The notes under the pieces are model-generated. The model was not told where the DNA came from. It was given only the letters and a program-made list of their open reading frames with translations, and made no database searches. Below are positions 34,641 to 43,670 of a stretch of 64,000 nt of DNA, piece by piece; the stretch's first letter is position 1, and each line of letters starts with the position of its first letter. The stretch comes from Candidatus Sysuiplasma superficiale (GTDB lineage Archaea > Thermoplasmatota > Thermoplasmata > Sysuiplasmatales > Sysuiplasmataceae): contig JAGVSJ010000002.1 of assembly GCA_019720975.1 (NCBI GenBank), forward strand, positions 1-64,000. Direction: 5' to 3'. A program made the translations under genes and the position numbers.

Positions 34641-36386
34641 CTAGTACACCCTCTTCTCAGGTTTCCACCTGGTGATCTTCACAGGTATGTATTCTATCTT
34701 CACGCCGTCATCCTCCTTGAAGGCTATGGTGTGTTTAAGCCAGTTGGCATCGTCCCGCTCGGGATATTCCTCCATCGCATGCGCCCCTCTGCTCTCCTTT
34801 CTCCTCAAAGCACCTTCAATAACAACCTCCGCAAGATCCAGGAGGTTCTCCACCTGCAAGGCGTCACGGAGGTTTGTGTTGAAAACCCTTCCCTTGTCGG
34901 AAACATAGATGTCGGAGTATTTCCTCTGCAGTTCCTTCACGGTTGCCAGCGCCTTCTGAAGCGAATCTGTTCTGCGGTAGACATATACGAGCTCGTCCAT
35001 TGTAGACTGAAGTCTGGACTGCAGCTCGTATGGATTCACAGTCCCCTTCCTCTCCAGAATATCGTTGATGCGGGATTCCTCCTGCTCAGCCATCTCATCA
35101 AGTGTCTTCCTGCCGGTCATTTCTGGAACGGCCGATACGTAATCGGGTATCGAGGTGCCTGCTATCCTCCCCCAGACTGAACACTGGCTGAGCGAATTGC
35201 TTCCGAGCCTGTTTGAGCCGTGGACGCTGACACATCCGCATTCTCCCACGGCCCAGAGACCGCCGGCGATCCCTCCTTCTGCCGAAGCCATCACCTGTCC
35301 ATTGATGTTTGTATGTATTCCACCCATTGTGAAATGGGCAGCCGGCCTTATGGGAAGAGGTTCCTTGTGAGGGTCGATATTCAGCATCTTGATGGCTATC
35401 TCCCGTATCATCGGAAGCCTTTCATCAAGCAGCTTGCTGTCAAGATGTGTCAGGTCCAGGTGGACGTACCTGAGTCCACTCTCTTCATGAACGAACCCCC
35501 TTCCCTCCCTGATCTCGGTGACGATTGCCCTTGATACTATGTCCCTCGGCGCAAGCTCCATCTTGCTCTTCGCATACTTTTCCATAAATCTTTCGTTCTT
35601 GTTATTCCTGAGATAGCCGCCCTCTCCCCTGGCTGCTTCAGTTATGAGTATTCCGCTCGGAACAAGCGCAGTCGGATGGAACTGGACAAATTCCATATCC
35701 TTCAGCGGAAGGCCGGCCCTGTAGGCAAGTGCAATACCATCCCCTGTGCTTGAATGGGCTGTTGTTGTGAACCCGTATGTTCTCGAAAATCCACCGGTGG
35801 CTATCACGCACGCCTTTCCACGAAACAGCCTTGAATTTCTTGTTGCCAGATCTATTGCGAAGATACCGGAAAACCTTCCGCCGTCAAGGAATAGCCTGGT
35901 GGCAAAATGCTCATGGAATACATCGATGTTCTCGAAACCTGTGACCTCATCGTACAGCGCTCTCATCATGAAGAAGCCTGTCTTGTCAGCGGCAAACGCG
36001 GTCCTTGGAATGCTCATTCCGCCAAACGGTCTCTGCTGTATGTGGCCCGAATCATCGCGATTCCAGGCTACACCAATGTGGTCGTAGAACCTGATCTCTC
36101 CCGGAGCCATCTCTACAAGCTGCTCGACGGCGTCCTGGTCTGCCAGGTAGTCCGAACCCTTGACAGTATCGTATGCGTGCAGCTCCTTCGTGTCCTTGTT
36201 GCTCTCGGGGTATAGGACACCGGATATCCCTCCCTCAGCCGAGACTGAGTGACTCCTCATCGCATGCAGTTTCGTAACAATTGCTATCTTCAACTTCCCC
36301 TTGCTTGCAAGGCTCGCGTGGATGGCGCTTGTGAGCCCTCCGAGACCTGAACCGAGCACTATTAAGTCGTAATCAAAAACTTCCAT
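34641..36386 (-). CDS. sdhA: succinate dehydrogenase flavoprotein subunit
   Basis: 581 residues. The FAD-binding DYDLIVLGSGLGGLTSAIHA begins the protein. LHAMRSHSVSAEGGISG includes the histidine position used for covalent FAD attachment. QQRPFGGMSIPRTAFAADKTG, EFVQFHPTAL and HFTMGGIHTN follow, and GSNRLGSNSLSQCSVWGRIAG is the substrate-side arginine/FAD end. It oxidises succinate to fumarate. ATG 36386 is chosen over 36422. First gene of the sdhA-anchor-sdhB operon. The AT-rich stretch upstream (36387-36473) carries several TATA-like boxes. Confidence 0.93.
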   Translation of the reverse strand: MEVFDYDLIVLGSGLGGLTSAIHASLASKGKLKIAIVTKLHAMRSHSVSAEGGISGVLYPESNKDTKELHAYDTVKGSDYLADQDAVEQLVEMAPGEIRFYDHIGVAWNRDDSGHIQQRPFGGMSIPRTAFAADKTGFFMMRALYDEVTGFENIDVFHEHFATRLFLDGGRFSGIFAIDLATRNSRLFRGKACVIATGGFSRTYGFTTTAHSSTGDGIALAYRAGLPLKDMEFVQFHPTALVPSGILITEAARGEGGYLRNNKNERFMEKYAKSKMELAPRDIVSRAIVTEIREGRGFVHEESGLRYVHLDLTHLDSKLLDERLPMIREIAIKMLNIDPHKEPLPIRPAAHFTMGGIHTNINGQVMASAEGGIAGGLWAVGECGCVSVHGSNRLGSNSLSQCSVWGRIAGTSIPDYVSAVPEMTGRKTLDEMAEQEESRINDILERKGTVNPYELQSRLQSTMDELVYVYRRTDSLQKALATVKELQRKYSDIYVSDKGRVFNTNLRDALQVENLLDLAEVVIEGALRRKESRGAHAMEEYPERDDANWLKHTIAFKEDDGVKIEYIPVKITRWKPEKRVY

Positions 36387-36422
36387 GACCATCAGGCAAA
36401 ATTTAGGATATTTGACTAACAC

Positions 36423-36473
36423 TTAAATCTATTTATTTAAAGATAAATTATATAAATTATATTCTTTATTTTC
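36423..36473. promoter_or_regulatory. AT-rich promoter region upstream of sdhA
   Basis: A nearly pure A/T tract (TTTATTTAAAGATAAATTATATAAATTATA) lies just upstream of the SDH operon. Several overlapping TATA boxes can be read on the minus strand, and a CAAATATCC box further down is about 25 nt from the sdhA ATGs. It stands out against about 50 percent GC surroundings. Confidence 0.45.
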
Positions 36474-36633
36474 TGGAACGGTCACAGGTCTCAGGCATTG
36501 CACACACGACCCCTTCAGCATCAGGGGTTGGAATTTGCACTCTGATTCCCTTTCTTGTGTATCACATGGCAATCCCACCGATTTCAGAAAGGTTAATATC
36601 AGGTTAGGAGGTATTTCATTCCGGGTAGTTCGC

Positions 36634-36882
36634 TTGGGTACCGAAGTCAGGAAGAAATGCGTCCGATGCGGCGAGCTCAAATATGACGAGCATCCGAAAG
36701 GCAAATTTTTCCATACATCCAATCTGTACATACTCGGCTGGTGGTGCGATGACTGCCTCAAGAAGACGCCAAAGGAGGAAGTTCAGAAGTGGGTGGATGA
36801 GAGGAAGAAAGAGGTAGAGGGCAAGTACAATCTCATCTTCCAGCACTACAGGGAGCACAGGGTACCCGGTCAGGACGAATAG
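36634..36882 (+). CDS. small zinc-binding protein of unknown function
   Basis: 82 residues from TTG 36634. Two CxxC knuckles, KKCVRCGELKYDEHP and WWCDDCLKK, 30 or so residues apart, form a probable treble-clef or zinc-ribbon site with an intervening aromatic stretch. A helical Lys/Glu-rich tail (EEVQKWVDERKKEVEGKYNLIFQHY) follows. The start is uncertain: GGTTAATATC at 36591-36600 predicts transcription near 36622, and no ATG or GTG follows in frame before the zinc site. The family is not recognised. Confidence 0.55.
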   Translation: MGTEVRKKCVRCGELKYDEHPKGKFFHTSNLYILGWWCDDCLKKTPKEEVQKWVDERKKEVEGKYNLIFQHYREHRVPGQDE

Positions 36883-36907
36883 CTCGGCTGTCGAACACAA
36901 ATGTTTT

Positions 36908-37633
36908 TCAGCGATAGACGAGCCCTGTTATTGCTCCTCTGACAGCTGTTTCCCGTTTTTCGTATTGTGCCCGATGACTCCCGTTTCCAACCGCAATTGT
37001 GCAGATCGGTCCGCAATCCATATTGCTCTTCAGACAGAGTTTATCAATTGCATGCACCATCAGTGCGGCAGAACCTGCATCAATCTCCCTTGATTTGGAT
37101 TCCGCAAGAAGTGCGATTGTTGCGATACCGTGCCTCTCCCCCTCTGAAAGAAGAAGCCCGGGAATGCCGGTGATGATGCCTTCCTCCATGATTTCTATCC
37201 CGGCCTCCTCAAGCATTTTCTCCCCTTTTTCCGAGGAAGCGGTCCCGTAGATGCTGATCTCCCCCGTCTCCTCCTCCCTTTCAACAAGCATTCCCTGAGC
37301 AGAGAGCAGGAGACTTGCATTTATGGATGAAGCCCATTCCGCTATCTCCGATGCTATCCTCTTAATCCCGTTCTCTGGAGCAGGTATCTCCGAGTGAATT
37401 ACAGCAAGTTTCCTTCCGTTAGGCAGCATTCCCCCGTAAACAACAACCGGAGGTACATGCTTCCTGTTCTTGACTATGGTAATAGGAGGCATTGAGTCGA
37501 GATCAAGCACGGCCATCCTTTTGAGACCGAAAAAATCAATGATGTATCTGGAGGTGATGGAGGAGACACCCCCCATGCCCGGGAACCCTTCTATGACTAT
37601 CGGGCCGCTGTCTGCAGAATGCGATCTTCTCAT
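36908..37633 (-). CDS. PAC2 family protein (proteasome assembly chaperone-like)
   Basis: 241 residues. The N-terminal VIEGFPGMGGVSSITSRYIIDFFGLKRMAVLD is the PAC2 signature and the central segment (GIITGIPGLLLSEGERHGIATIALLAES) matches archaeal PAC2/PbaB-like proteins. Archaeal relatives act as proteasome-assembly factors or ATP-independent chaperones. ATG 37633 has a TATA-like TTATATTTTAAT 26-35 nt upstream, consistent with a short or absent leader. It is monocistronic. Confidence 0.85.
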   Translation of the reverse strand: MRRSHSADSGPIVIEGFPGMGGVSSITSRYIIDFFGLKRMAVLDLDSMPPITIVKNRKHVPPVVVYGGMLPNGRKLAVIHSEIPAPENGIKRIASEIAEWASSINASLLLSAQGMLVEREEETGEISIYGTASSEKGEKMLEEAGIEIMEEGIITGIPGLLLSEGERHGIATIALLAESKSREIDAGSAALMVHAIDKLCLKSNMDCGPICTIAVGNGSHRAQYEKRETAVRGAITGLVYR

Positions 37634-37875
37634 GAGCCTTACTGCGCCATGTACCGATTAAAATATAACCTGTAAAAAGTCACATATTGATAACAGGAAG
37701 GGGAACGACGTGCGAAGACACCGCCGGACTGTTCTGGTCGCACGCACCATCTTCCCGGGATGCGGCCCTGCAGAAGGAAAAATCGGAACGATGACGCTTT
37801 CTGCAACTGCAACTGTGAAACCGAATGATAAATAGGAGTTAGGATTGAATGTGAAATGGTCTGGAAAAAAACTGT

Positions 37876-39165
37876 ATGGGCGAATCATCTGAATTCAAGC
37901 AGGCTGGAACCGTCGAGAAAACCTCCAGGAGTGTTTCTCTGAAAACAGCTGCCGGGAGGCTCAGAGGGATGTTCTACCTGCCAGGAAATGCATGGATACT
38001 GACAAGCACATCCACTCTCTGGTCGGTTGGCGGTGCCATGGCATCGCCTTACCAGTCTCTGTTCTATTATTCAATAGGCGCGACCCCCATCCTGATAGGA
38101 TATCTGGCTGCCGTGACCTCGCTGATTACTGCAATGGCACAGCTCATCGGGGGGTACGTGGGGGACATCTGGGGAAGGAAGAAAGCAATAATCATCTTCA
38201 GTTTTGTAGGTGTTGGCAACAATTTCATCTATTTCATGGTGCCGAATGCCTCCCTACTCCTGATACCGGTGATAGTCGGTTCCGTTTCTGGCATCTACGG
38301 TCCGCTGTTCACAACCTCGCTCACCGAGGCGATGGAACCTTCAATGAGGCCTAGGGGTGTAGCCTCCTATTCCTTCATAAACACAATACCGGCAGTCCTG
38401 TCGCCTTACGTGGGTGGTCTCCTGATAGGCGCATACGGCGATGCACAGGGAATCAGATATGCCTTCATGATATCGGGCCTTCTCGGAATCATTGCAATAA
38501 CCTACCGCGCACTCAGGATGAAAGAGAATTTTTCAGCGCGAAAGAGGGTCGGCCTTTCCGAGTTCTTCCTGACACTTCTCTCTGAGACGCGGAATGCGTT
38601 TGCAGTGGTTGGCAGGGATGCAAAACTCCTGCTGCTGTATTCCGTCATAGCTTCGTTTGCTGTCGGCTTGACTTCCTCCTTCTCGGTTCTCTACTTCGTT
38701 CAGGCGCTTCACTTCCCGCCATATTTCTATGGCGTGGTTGTAGGCGTATCTTCGCTCGCAGTAATGCTTCTCCTCTTCCCGGCAGCGAGGATGGTGGAGA
38801 AGATCGGCCTGAAGCGTTCAGTTGTCTACTCCTCCCTTTCGGTGCCGCTGAATCAGCTCTTCTTCACGAAAGCAAAGGATATGGATGAACTTGTCACCTG
38901 GGGTGTTGTGGGCGGGACTGGCACCGGTCTGCTTGGTCCGCCTTTGACATCACTTCAGTCAGATATTGTGCCGAAGTTCATACGTGGCCGGATAATGGCA
39001 ATGTTCAGCGCACTTCCGCTAATCCTTTCAGTGCCTGCACAGATACTTGGCGGCTATCTTTACTCGATCTCTCCGCTCCTCCCCTTTGTTGTTTCGATAC
39101 CTGTCTTCGTTCTGTCGGTGATAGTACTTCTCAGCGTCAGGGAACCGTCGAGACTTGAGGCCTGA
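37876..39165 (+). CDS. MFS transporter
   Basis: 429 residues with about 12 hydrophobic segments. The loop GGYVGDIWGRKKAIIIFSF is the MFS A-motif (GxxxDrxGRkk) between helices 2 and 3; helices 1 (NAWILTSTSTLWSVGGAMASPYQSLFYYS) and 7-8 (LLLLYSVIASFAVGLTSSFSVLYFVQ) are clear. The closing region (RGRIMAMFSALPLILSVPAQILGGYLYSI) is typical of drug or sugar-type families. The substrate cannot be assigned. It precedes, but is not obviously part of, the complex I operon, which has its own promoter. Confidence 0.82.
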   Translation: MGESSEFKQAGTVEKTSRSVSLKTAAGRLRGMFYLPGNAWILTSTSTLWSVGGAMASPYQSLFYYSIGATPILIGYLAAVTSLITAMAQLIGGYVGDIWGRKKAIIIFSFVGVGNNFIYFMVPNASLLLIPVIVGSVSGIYGPLFTTSLTEAMEPSMRPRGVASYSFINTIPAVLSPYVGGLLIGAYGDAQGIRYAFMISGLLGIIAITYRALRMKENFSARKRVGLSEFFLTLLSETRNAFAVVGRDAKLLLLYSVIASFAVGLTSSFSVLYFVQALHFPPYFYGVVVGVSSLAVMLLLFPAARMVEKIGLKRSVVYSSLSVPLNQLFFTKAKDMDELVTWGVVGGTGTGLLGPPLTSLQSDIVPKFIRGRIMAMFSALPLILSVPAQILGGYLYSISPLLPFVVSIPVFVLSVIVLLSVREPSRLEA

Positions 39166-39207
39166 CATCGACTGCCCATGAATGTGTTATATGTTATCAG
39201 AAACGTA

Positions 39208-39215
39208 CTTATAAC
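39208..39215 (+). promoter_or_regulatory. TATA box of the complex I operon
   Basis: CTTATAAC is centred 26 nt before ATG 39238, a textbook leaderless arrangement. It is the only strong promoter seen for the 10 kb operon. Confidence 0.65.
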
Positions 39216-39237
39216 AGTCCATACTAATCGAAAAATC

Positions 39238-39597
39238 ATGAACTACGGCCCTTACGCCCCCGTACTTATATTCGCTGTTGTTTCTGTTCTTTTTGCCGGT
39301 GTAGGCATGCTTCTTTCCTCTCTGCTCAGGCCGTCAAAAATGGAACCGCTCAAGGAAACTACATATGAGTGCGGCGAGGTCCCTATTGGAGATACGAGAA
39401 TACAGTTCCACTTCCAGTATTACATGTTTGCACTGATATTTGTTATAGCTGATGTCCTCACAGTGTTCCTAGCGCTATGGGCCTATTCCTTTTCGACGAT
39501 GTCACTGTATGCTAAATTTCTGATGCTTGTTTTTGTGGGGTTGCTCACAATTGGAATACTGTACGCACTTAAGAAGGAGGAGATCCTGTGGATATGA
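39238..39597 (+). CDS. nuoA: complex I subunit A
   Basis: 119 residues with three transmembrane helices. The signature ETTYECGEVPIGDTRIQFHFQYYMFALIFVIADV, containing the conserved Cys-Gly and the acidic loop near the quinone channel, identifies NuoA/FpoA. It helps form the junction between peripheral and membrane arms. ATG 39238 is leaderless relative to the TATA box; the track start would lie upstream of the promoter. First gene of the operon; it overlaps nuoB by 10 nt. Confidence 0.92.
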   Translation: MNYGPYAPVLIFAVVSVLFAGVGMLLSSLLRPSKMEPLKETTYECGEVPIGDTRIQFHFQYYMFALIFVIADVLTVFLALWAYSFSTMSLYAKFLMLVFVGLLTIGILYALKKEEILWI

Positions 39598-40178
39598 ACA
39601 GGGCGCAGTCCCGGGCCGATTCCAACGCACCAAGTGCCATTGCGATGTCCCACGACACTTTCATGCAGTGGAGCAGCGAGGTCGCGGAAATGGTCAGGAA
39701 GAGGCAGGAGGCAACCCATGCCAGGACAAACAAGCTGACTGGGACCGTTTTTAACTGGGCAGCCAGAAATGCACTTTATCCTCTTCATTTTGGCATTGCA
39801 TGCTGTGCAATAGAGATGGCGGCGGCCGCGGCGCCTCGCTTCGATATTGAGCGTCTCGGCGTCATTTTCTGGAATTCCCCAAGGCAGTGCGACGTTCTTC
39901 TCCTGAATGGCTGGATCTCAATGAAACTCAAGCCTGTGCTGGTCAGGCTCTATGAACAGATGCCATACCCCAAATGGGTGATATGCATGGGTGAATGCAC
40001 TATATCTGGCGGTCCATGGTGGGACTCCTATAACATAGTAAGGGGCGCCGACACATTCCTTCCTGTTGACATATACATACCAGGGTGCCCGCCAAGGCCG
40101 GAAGCCCTACTTGACGGATTCCTGAAGCTCCAGAAGAAGATAAGGTCTGAGAAAGAAAAATACATGCTGCCTCACTGA
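39588..40178 (+). CDS. nuoB: complex I subunit B
   Basis: 196 residues. Ligands of the terminal N2 [4Fe-4S] cluster are visible: FGIACCAIEM (adjacent cysteines), ICMGECTISGG and YIPGCPPRPEALLDG. The N2 cluster donates electrons to quinone. GTG 39588 is chosen because GGAGG lies 7 nt upstream; ATG 39594 is the alternative. It starts within the last codons of nuoA. The N-terminal 50 residues are longer than in bacterial NuoB and polar. Confidence 0.93.
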   Translation: MDMNRAQSRADSNAPSAIAMSHDTFMQWSSEVAEMVRKRQEATHARTNKLTGTVFNWAARNALYPLHFGIACCAIEMAAAAAPRFDIERLGVIFWNSPRQCDVLLLNGWISMKLKPVLVRLYEQMPYPKWVICMGECTISGGPWWDSYNIVRGADTFLPVDIYIPGCPPRPEALLDGFLKLQKKIRSEKEKYMLPH

Positions 40179-40187
40179 GGGAATCAG

Positions 40188-40790
40188 ATGTCAACCCCAA
40201 CAGTTGTTCTGTCCAGAGAGGAGAAAGATTACACGGGGCTGGGAAGCAGGGATGTCAGGCCAGTCTCCGAGCTTGCAGATGAGCTGAAGAAGAGATTTCC
40301 CGATATTGCAGTGACTGTCAAGACAGACAGGAGGCTTGAGGCAAACAAGGTTCCCAGGGAAAGGCTGCTGGAATTCTGCACCTTTCTGAAGGAGAAGCTT
40401 GATTTCGAGCATTTAACCTGCATGGGCGGCAATGATCTGCGGCGAAGCTGGGAAGTATTCTACCATATAAGCTCATACAGGAACAGGTGCATGATACAGG
40501 TGAAATGCGAACTGCCCAGAGCCGACCCGTCAGTCGAGAGTCTGAGCCGTCTGTGGGCGGGGGCAAACTGGCACGAGCGCGAAACATATGATATGTATGG
40601 CATAGTCTTCAACAATCATCCCAAGCTTGAAAGGGTACTCTCACCGGAGGGGACTGATTTCTTCCCCTTCAGAAAGGACTTCAAGCTTCTAGAGCACTGG
40701 AAGATTGACTGGGAAAACAAGGGAAAGCGGCCCAAGCCCCAGCCCCTTGTTTCCGATGACACCAGGAAGATGGGTGATTCCAGTGGCTGA
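40188..40790 (+). CDS. nuoC: complex I subunit C
   Basis: 200 residues. The 30-kDa subunit signature WAGANWHERETYDMYGIVFNNHPKLERVLSPE is present near the C-terminus, preceded by the usual alpha/beta domain (FEHLTCMGGNDLRRSWEVFYHISSYRNRCMIQVKCELP). It packs against NuoD in the peripheral arm. GAGGGAATCAG is the ribosome site before ATG 40188. The C-terminal tail overlaps the start of nuoD. Confidence 0.9.
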   Translation: MSTPTVVLSREEKDYTGLGSRDVRPVSELADELKKRFPDIAVTVKTDRRLEANKVPRERLLEFCTFLKEKLDFEHLTCMGGNDLRRSWEVFYHISSYRNRCMIQVKCELPRADPSVESLSRLWAGANWHERETYDMYGIVFNNHPKLERVLSPEGTDFFPFRKDFKLLEHWKIDWENKGKRPKPQPLVSDDTRKMGDSSG

Positions 40791-41865
40791 AATGTGGATA
40801 AACATGGGACCGCAACATCCTTTCACGCACGGTCTCTGGACGCTCAAGGTGAAGGTCGACGGCGAAACAATAGTGGATTCAGAACCGGTCATCGGCTACC
40901 TTCACCGGGGATTCGAAAAGTTATGCGAAAACAGAACCTACCCGCAGATAGTCCCTATATGCGACAGGCTCTGCTATGTTGCTTCCATGAGCTGGGACCA
41001 TGTCTACATTTCGGCTGTGGAAAACATGCTCGGTCTGGAAGTGCCTCTCAGGGCCGAATACATAAGGGTGATTGCACTGGAGATACAGAGGATTGCGTCC
41101 CACCTCATATGGCTCGCATCCTTCATGACCGATCTGGGAAATCTCACCGCTTTCCTTTACGCAATGCGGGAGCGTGAAATGTTCATAGATCTTCTTCAGG
41201 CCCTCTGCGGTGCAAGACTCACATACAATTACCCGCGTATAGGAGGTGTGTCGCAGGACATGCCGCGCGACTTCCCGCAGCAGTGCACGAAGATACTCAA
41301 CCTCTTCGAAAAGAGACTCAAGGAGTATGAATATCTGATAGAGGAGAGCGAGGTATTCAGGATAAGGACACAGGGAGTAGGATATCTCAGCCCCTCCGAT
41401 GCAATAAATATGGGTGTCACCGGTCCCCCGCTCAGGGCAAGCGGTGTTCCAATCGACATCAGGAGACATGACCCCTACTCCGCCTATCCGGATATAGACT
41501 TCGATATATGTGTTGAGAAGGACTGCGATGTCTATGCGAGATACCGTGTCAGGATCAGAGAGATGTATGAGAGCGTGAAGATAATCCGCCAGGCACTGAA
41601 GAGGATGCCGCCTGGGCCTGTCCTGGGCAAAGTTCCGCGGCACATACCCAAGGCCGACGGTTACGCACGCACCGAAGATCCGCGCGGGGAAGCGTTTGTT
41701 TACGTTCAGGGCGACGGGACAGACAGGCCGTACAGGGTGAAGATAAGGAGCCCCATCTTCGTCACCGTCTCGGCCGCGCCTGCGATGCTCAAAGGATACA
41801 AGCTTGCGGACGTCCCTTCAATAATGGGCAGCCTTGATATGTGTCTGGGAGAGTCGGACAGGTGA
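40783..41865 (+). CDS. nuoD: complex I subunit D
   Basis: 360 residues, 49-kDa family. The start MWINMGPQHPFTHGLWTLKVKVDGE holds the quinone-site histidine (HPFTHG). HRGFEKLCENRTYPQIVPICDR and AMREREMFIDLLQALCGARLTYNYPRIGG are family signatures. Its ancestral NiFe-binding cysteines are absent, so it is not a hydrogenase. GTG 40783 has GGTGAT 5 nt upstream and overlaps the nuoC stop; ATG 40792 is the alternative. Confidence 0.92.
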   Translation: MAEMWINMGPQHPFTHGLWTLKVKVDGETIVDSEPVIGYLHRGFEKLCENRTYPQIVPICDRLCYVASMSWDHVYISAVENMLGLEVPLRAEYIRVIALEIQRIASHLIWLASFMTDLGNLTAFLYAMREREMFIDLLQALCGARLTYNYPRIGGVSQDMPRDFPQQCTKILNLFEKRLKEYEYLIEESEVFRIRTQGVGYLSPSDAINMGVTGPPLRASGVPIDIRRHDPYSAYPDIDFDICVEKDCDVYARYRVRIREMYESVKIIRQALKRMPPGPVLGKVPRHIPKADGYARTEDPRGEAFVYVQGDGTDRPYRVKIRSPIFVTVSAAPAMLKGYKLADVPSIMGSLDMCLGESDR

Positions 41866-41872
41866 TAATCTG
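41861..41872 (+). promoter_or_regulatory. ribosome binding site and apparent CTG start of nuoH
   Basis: GGTGAT is followed by AAT and then CTG (41870), which opens the nuoH frame. The same box-three-bases-codon arrangement occurs before the ATG of rpsD (GGTGAT CAG ATG at 50328-50338). A TTG at 41834 is the only canonical alternative upstream, without a ribosome site. Confidence 0.5.
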
Positions 41873-42907
41873 AACTATCTCTACAGCATAGCCCATTTCA
41901 TCTCTGCCCTGCTGCTCGGCCTTGTGGGGCTGCAGAACAACTCGTTCCTTGAGTACGGCCTCAGCTGGCTGATAGCTTCAGTCATACTGCTTGTTGTAGT
42001 ACTTGTCAATGTCATCATATTGATTTACGTTGAGAGGAAGGAACTTGGAAGGTTCATGGACAGAAGGGGTCCGATGGTTGTGGGGCCGGCAGGGTTTTTC
42101 CAGAATTTTGCCGACGCATTCAAGTTTCTCGTCAAGGAAATGATACTTCCCGAGAGCGCGGATCCGCTCGGCTTCAATGGCACTCTTGTCATAATCGTTG
42201 CCTCGTCACTCCTCATAATGGCAGTTGTGCCCCAGGCCCCTGATTTCTATTTTGTCAACTCGGATCTCGGCCTCCTTCTCGCATTCGCAATATTTGCAAT
42301 AGAACCGTTCGCCGTAGTCATTGCAGGATGGGCCTCCAACAACAAATATTCCCTTCTTGGTGGTTTTCGCTCCACCGCACAGATGATGAGCTATGAGGTC
42401 CCGCTTCTCATAACTGTTATATCTGTTGCTATCCTTGCAGGCAGTTTCAACTTCATGACAATAGTGAATGAGCAGTCCTCCCATGTCTGGTACGTTCTGC
42501 CGCTCGCGATAGGCTTCATAGTTTTCCTTGTTTCAATGGTGGCTGAGATAGAGCGCATACCTTTTGATACACCTGACGCTGAAGCGGAGCTTGTGCACGG
42601 CTGGATGACGGAGTATCCGGGGATAAAGTTCGCTTTCCTTCAGCTCACTTCCTATGTCAGGTCACTTGCGGGTGCAGCAATCATGGTCCTTCTCTTCCTT
42701 GGGGGATGGACGGGACCGCTGCTCCCGCCTCTTGCGTGGTTTTACATAAAGGTCTATGCTGTCTTCACCCTTTTTGTTTGGCTTCGAGGTTCTCTGCCGA
42801 GGGTTAGGATTGACCAGGTTCTCAACATAGGTTGGAGGAGTCTCCTTCCGCTGGCGCTTCTTAACATACTGATAGCTGTTCTGTTCAAGTCTGTGGGGTG
42901 GTTCTGA
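41870..42907 (+). CDS. nuoH: complex I subunit H
   Basis: 345 residues, about eight transmembrane helices. The loop YVERKELGRFMDRRGPMVVGPAGFFQNFADAFKFLVKE is the NuoH signature lining the quinone channel; ERIPFDTPDAEAELVHGWMTEYPG is the second conserved loop with the acidic residues of the E-channel, and RGSLPRVRIDQVLNIGWRSLLPLAL ends the protein. The start appears to be CTG 41870 with a GGTGAT box; TTG 41834 would add 12 residues overlapping nuoD. Confidence 0.9.
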   Translation: MNYLYSIAHFISALLLGLVGLQNNSFLEYGLSWLIASVILLVVVLVNVIILIYVERKELGRFMDRRGPMVVGPAGFFQNFADAFKFLVKEMILPESADPLGFNGTLVIIVASSLLIMAVVPQAPDFYFVNSDLGLLLAFAIFAIEPFAVVIAGWASNNKYSLLGGFRSTAQMMSYEVPLLITVISVAILAGSFNFMTIVNEQSSHVWYVLPLAIGFIVFLVSMVAEIERIPFDTPDAEAELVHGWMTEYPGIKFAFLQLTSYVRSLAGAAIMVLLFLGGWTGPLLPPLAWFYIKVYAVFTLFVWLRGSLPRVRIDQVLNIGWRSLLPLALLNILIAVLFKSVGWF

Positions 42908-42908
42908 A

Positions 42909-43670
42909 ATGGTTCAGTCGGGCAGTAAGAAAAAAGTCGGATTGATGGGATATGCGTTCAAGCCAATGTGGGTCTCTCTCAGGACTCTCATCAGGACTTC
43001 TCTCGCGGGAGGTAAACCGAACACCCTTCTCTACCCTGAGGAGAAAATGGAGCTCGCCGAGGACTACCGCGGGGAGCTGGGTCTTGTGATGGAGAGGTGC
43101 GTCGGTTGCGAATACTGTGCCAGAATCTGTCCGAACAAGTGTATTGACATGATGATCGATGACATGGGAAACGGTATCAGCAAGTGGATGCCGGCACTGG
43201 ATCTTGCGCAGTGCATGTTCTGCGGTCTATGTGTGGAGGTATGCCCCTCGACAGCACTCCACATGACAAACAGATACGAAACCGCAACCCAGGACAGGAA
43301 CGACAAGATATTCAAGCCGCATGAATGGGCGATAAGGCCGGACGAGGCGCCTGATCAGAAGCCCTTCCCGTATCCTGAGCTTTATGAGATAAACTGCACC
43401 GGATGCGGTGCGTGCGACAGGGCATGCCCTCATGAGGTGATCGACATGGTCAGCATCCCCGGCACAGCCAAGAAGAGACCCAACGGAACGCTTGGTCCGG
43501 AGAAGAAACTCCCAATGTTCAATTATGAGCTGTGCGTCAGCTGTGCTCTCTGTGTTGATGCCTGCCCCTTCGACGCACTTGAAATGCTCCCGAGGAGCAC
43601 AACTGCCAGCGACCCGGTTGTCCAGATACGTCCCGCCGATGCGCCGGTGCCGAAGGAGGTCCCCGCATGA
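42909..43670 (+). CDS. nuoI: complex I subunit I with four [4Fe-4S] ferredoxin motifs
   Basis: 253 residues, against about 130-180 for normal NuoI. The first pair, CVGCEYCARICPNKC and CMFCGLCVEVCPSTA (residues about 65-112), is the canonical NuoI 8Fe domain. A second pair, CTGCGACDRACPHEV and CVSCALCVDACPFDA (residues about 163-220), forms an additional bacterial-ferredoxin-like domain. With no NuoE, F or G in the operon, the extra domain could be the electron entry point from ferredoxin or another carrier (inference). It follows nuoH by 1 nt, with GGTGGTTCTG as ribosome site. Confidence 0.92.
   Translation: MVQSGSKKKVGLMGYAFKPMWVSLRTLIRTSLAGGKPNTLLYPEEKMELAEDYRGELGLVMERCVGCEYCARICPNKCIDMMIDDMGNGISKWMPALDLAQCMFCGLCVEVCPSTALHMTNRYETATQDRNDKIFKPHEWAIRPDEAPDQKPFPYPELYEINCTGCGACDRACPHEVIDMVSIPGTAKKRPNGTLGPEKKLPMFNYELCVSCALCVDACPFDALEMLPRSTTASDPVVQIRPADAPVPKEVPA

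Noticed and set aside
37658-37888. 76-codon minus-strand ORF upstream of the MFS gene
   Set aside because: It overlaps the start of the plus-strand transporter gene and its promoter area and has no motif.
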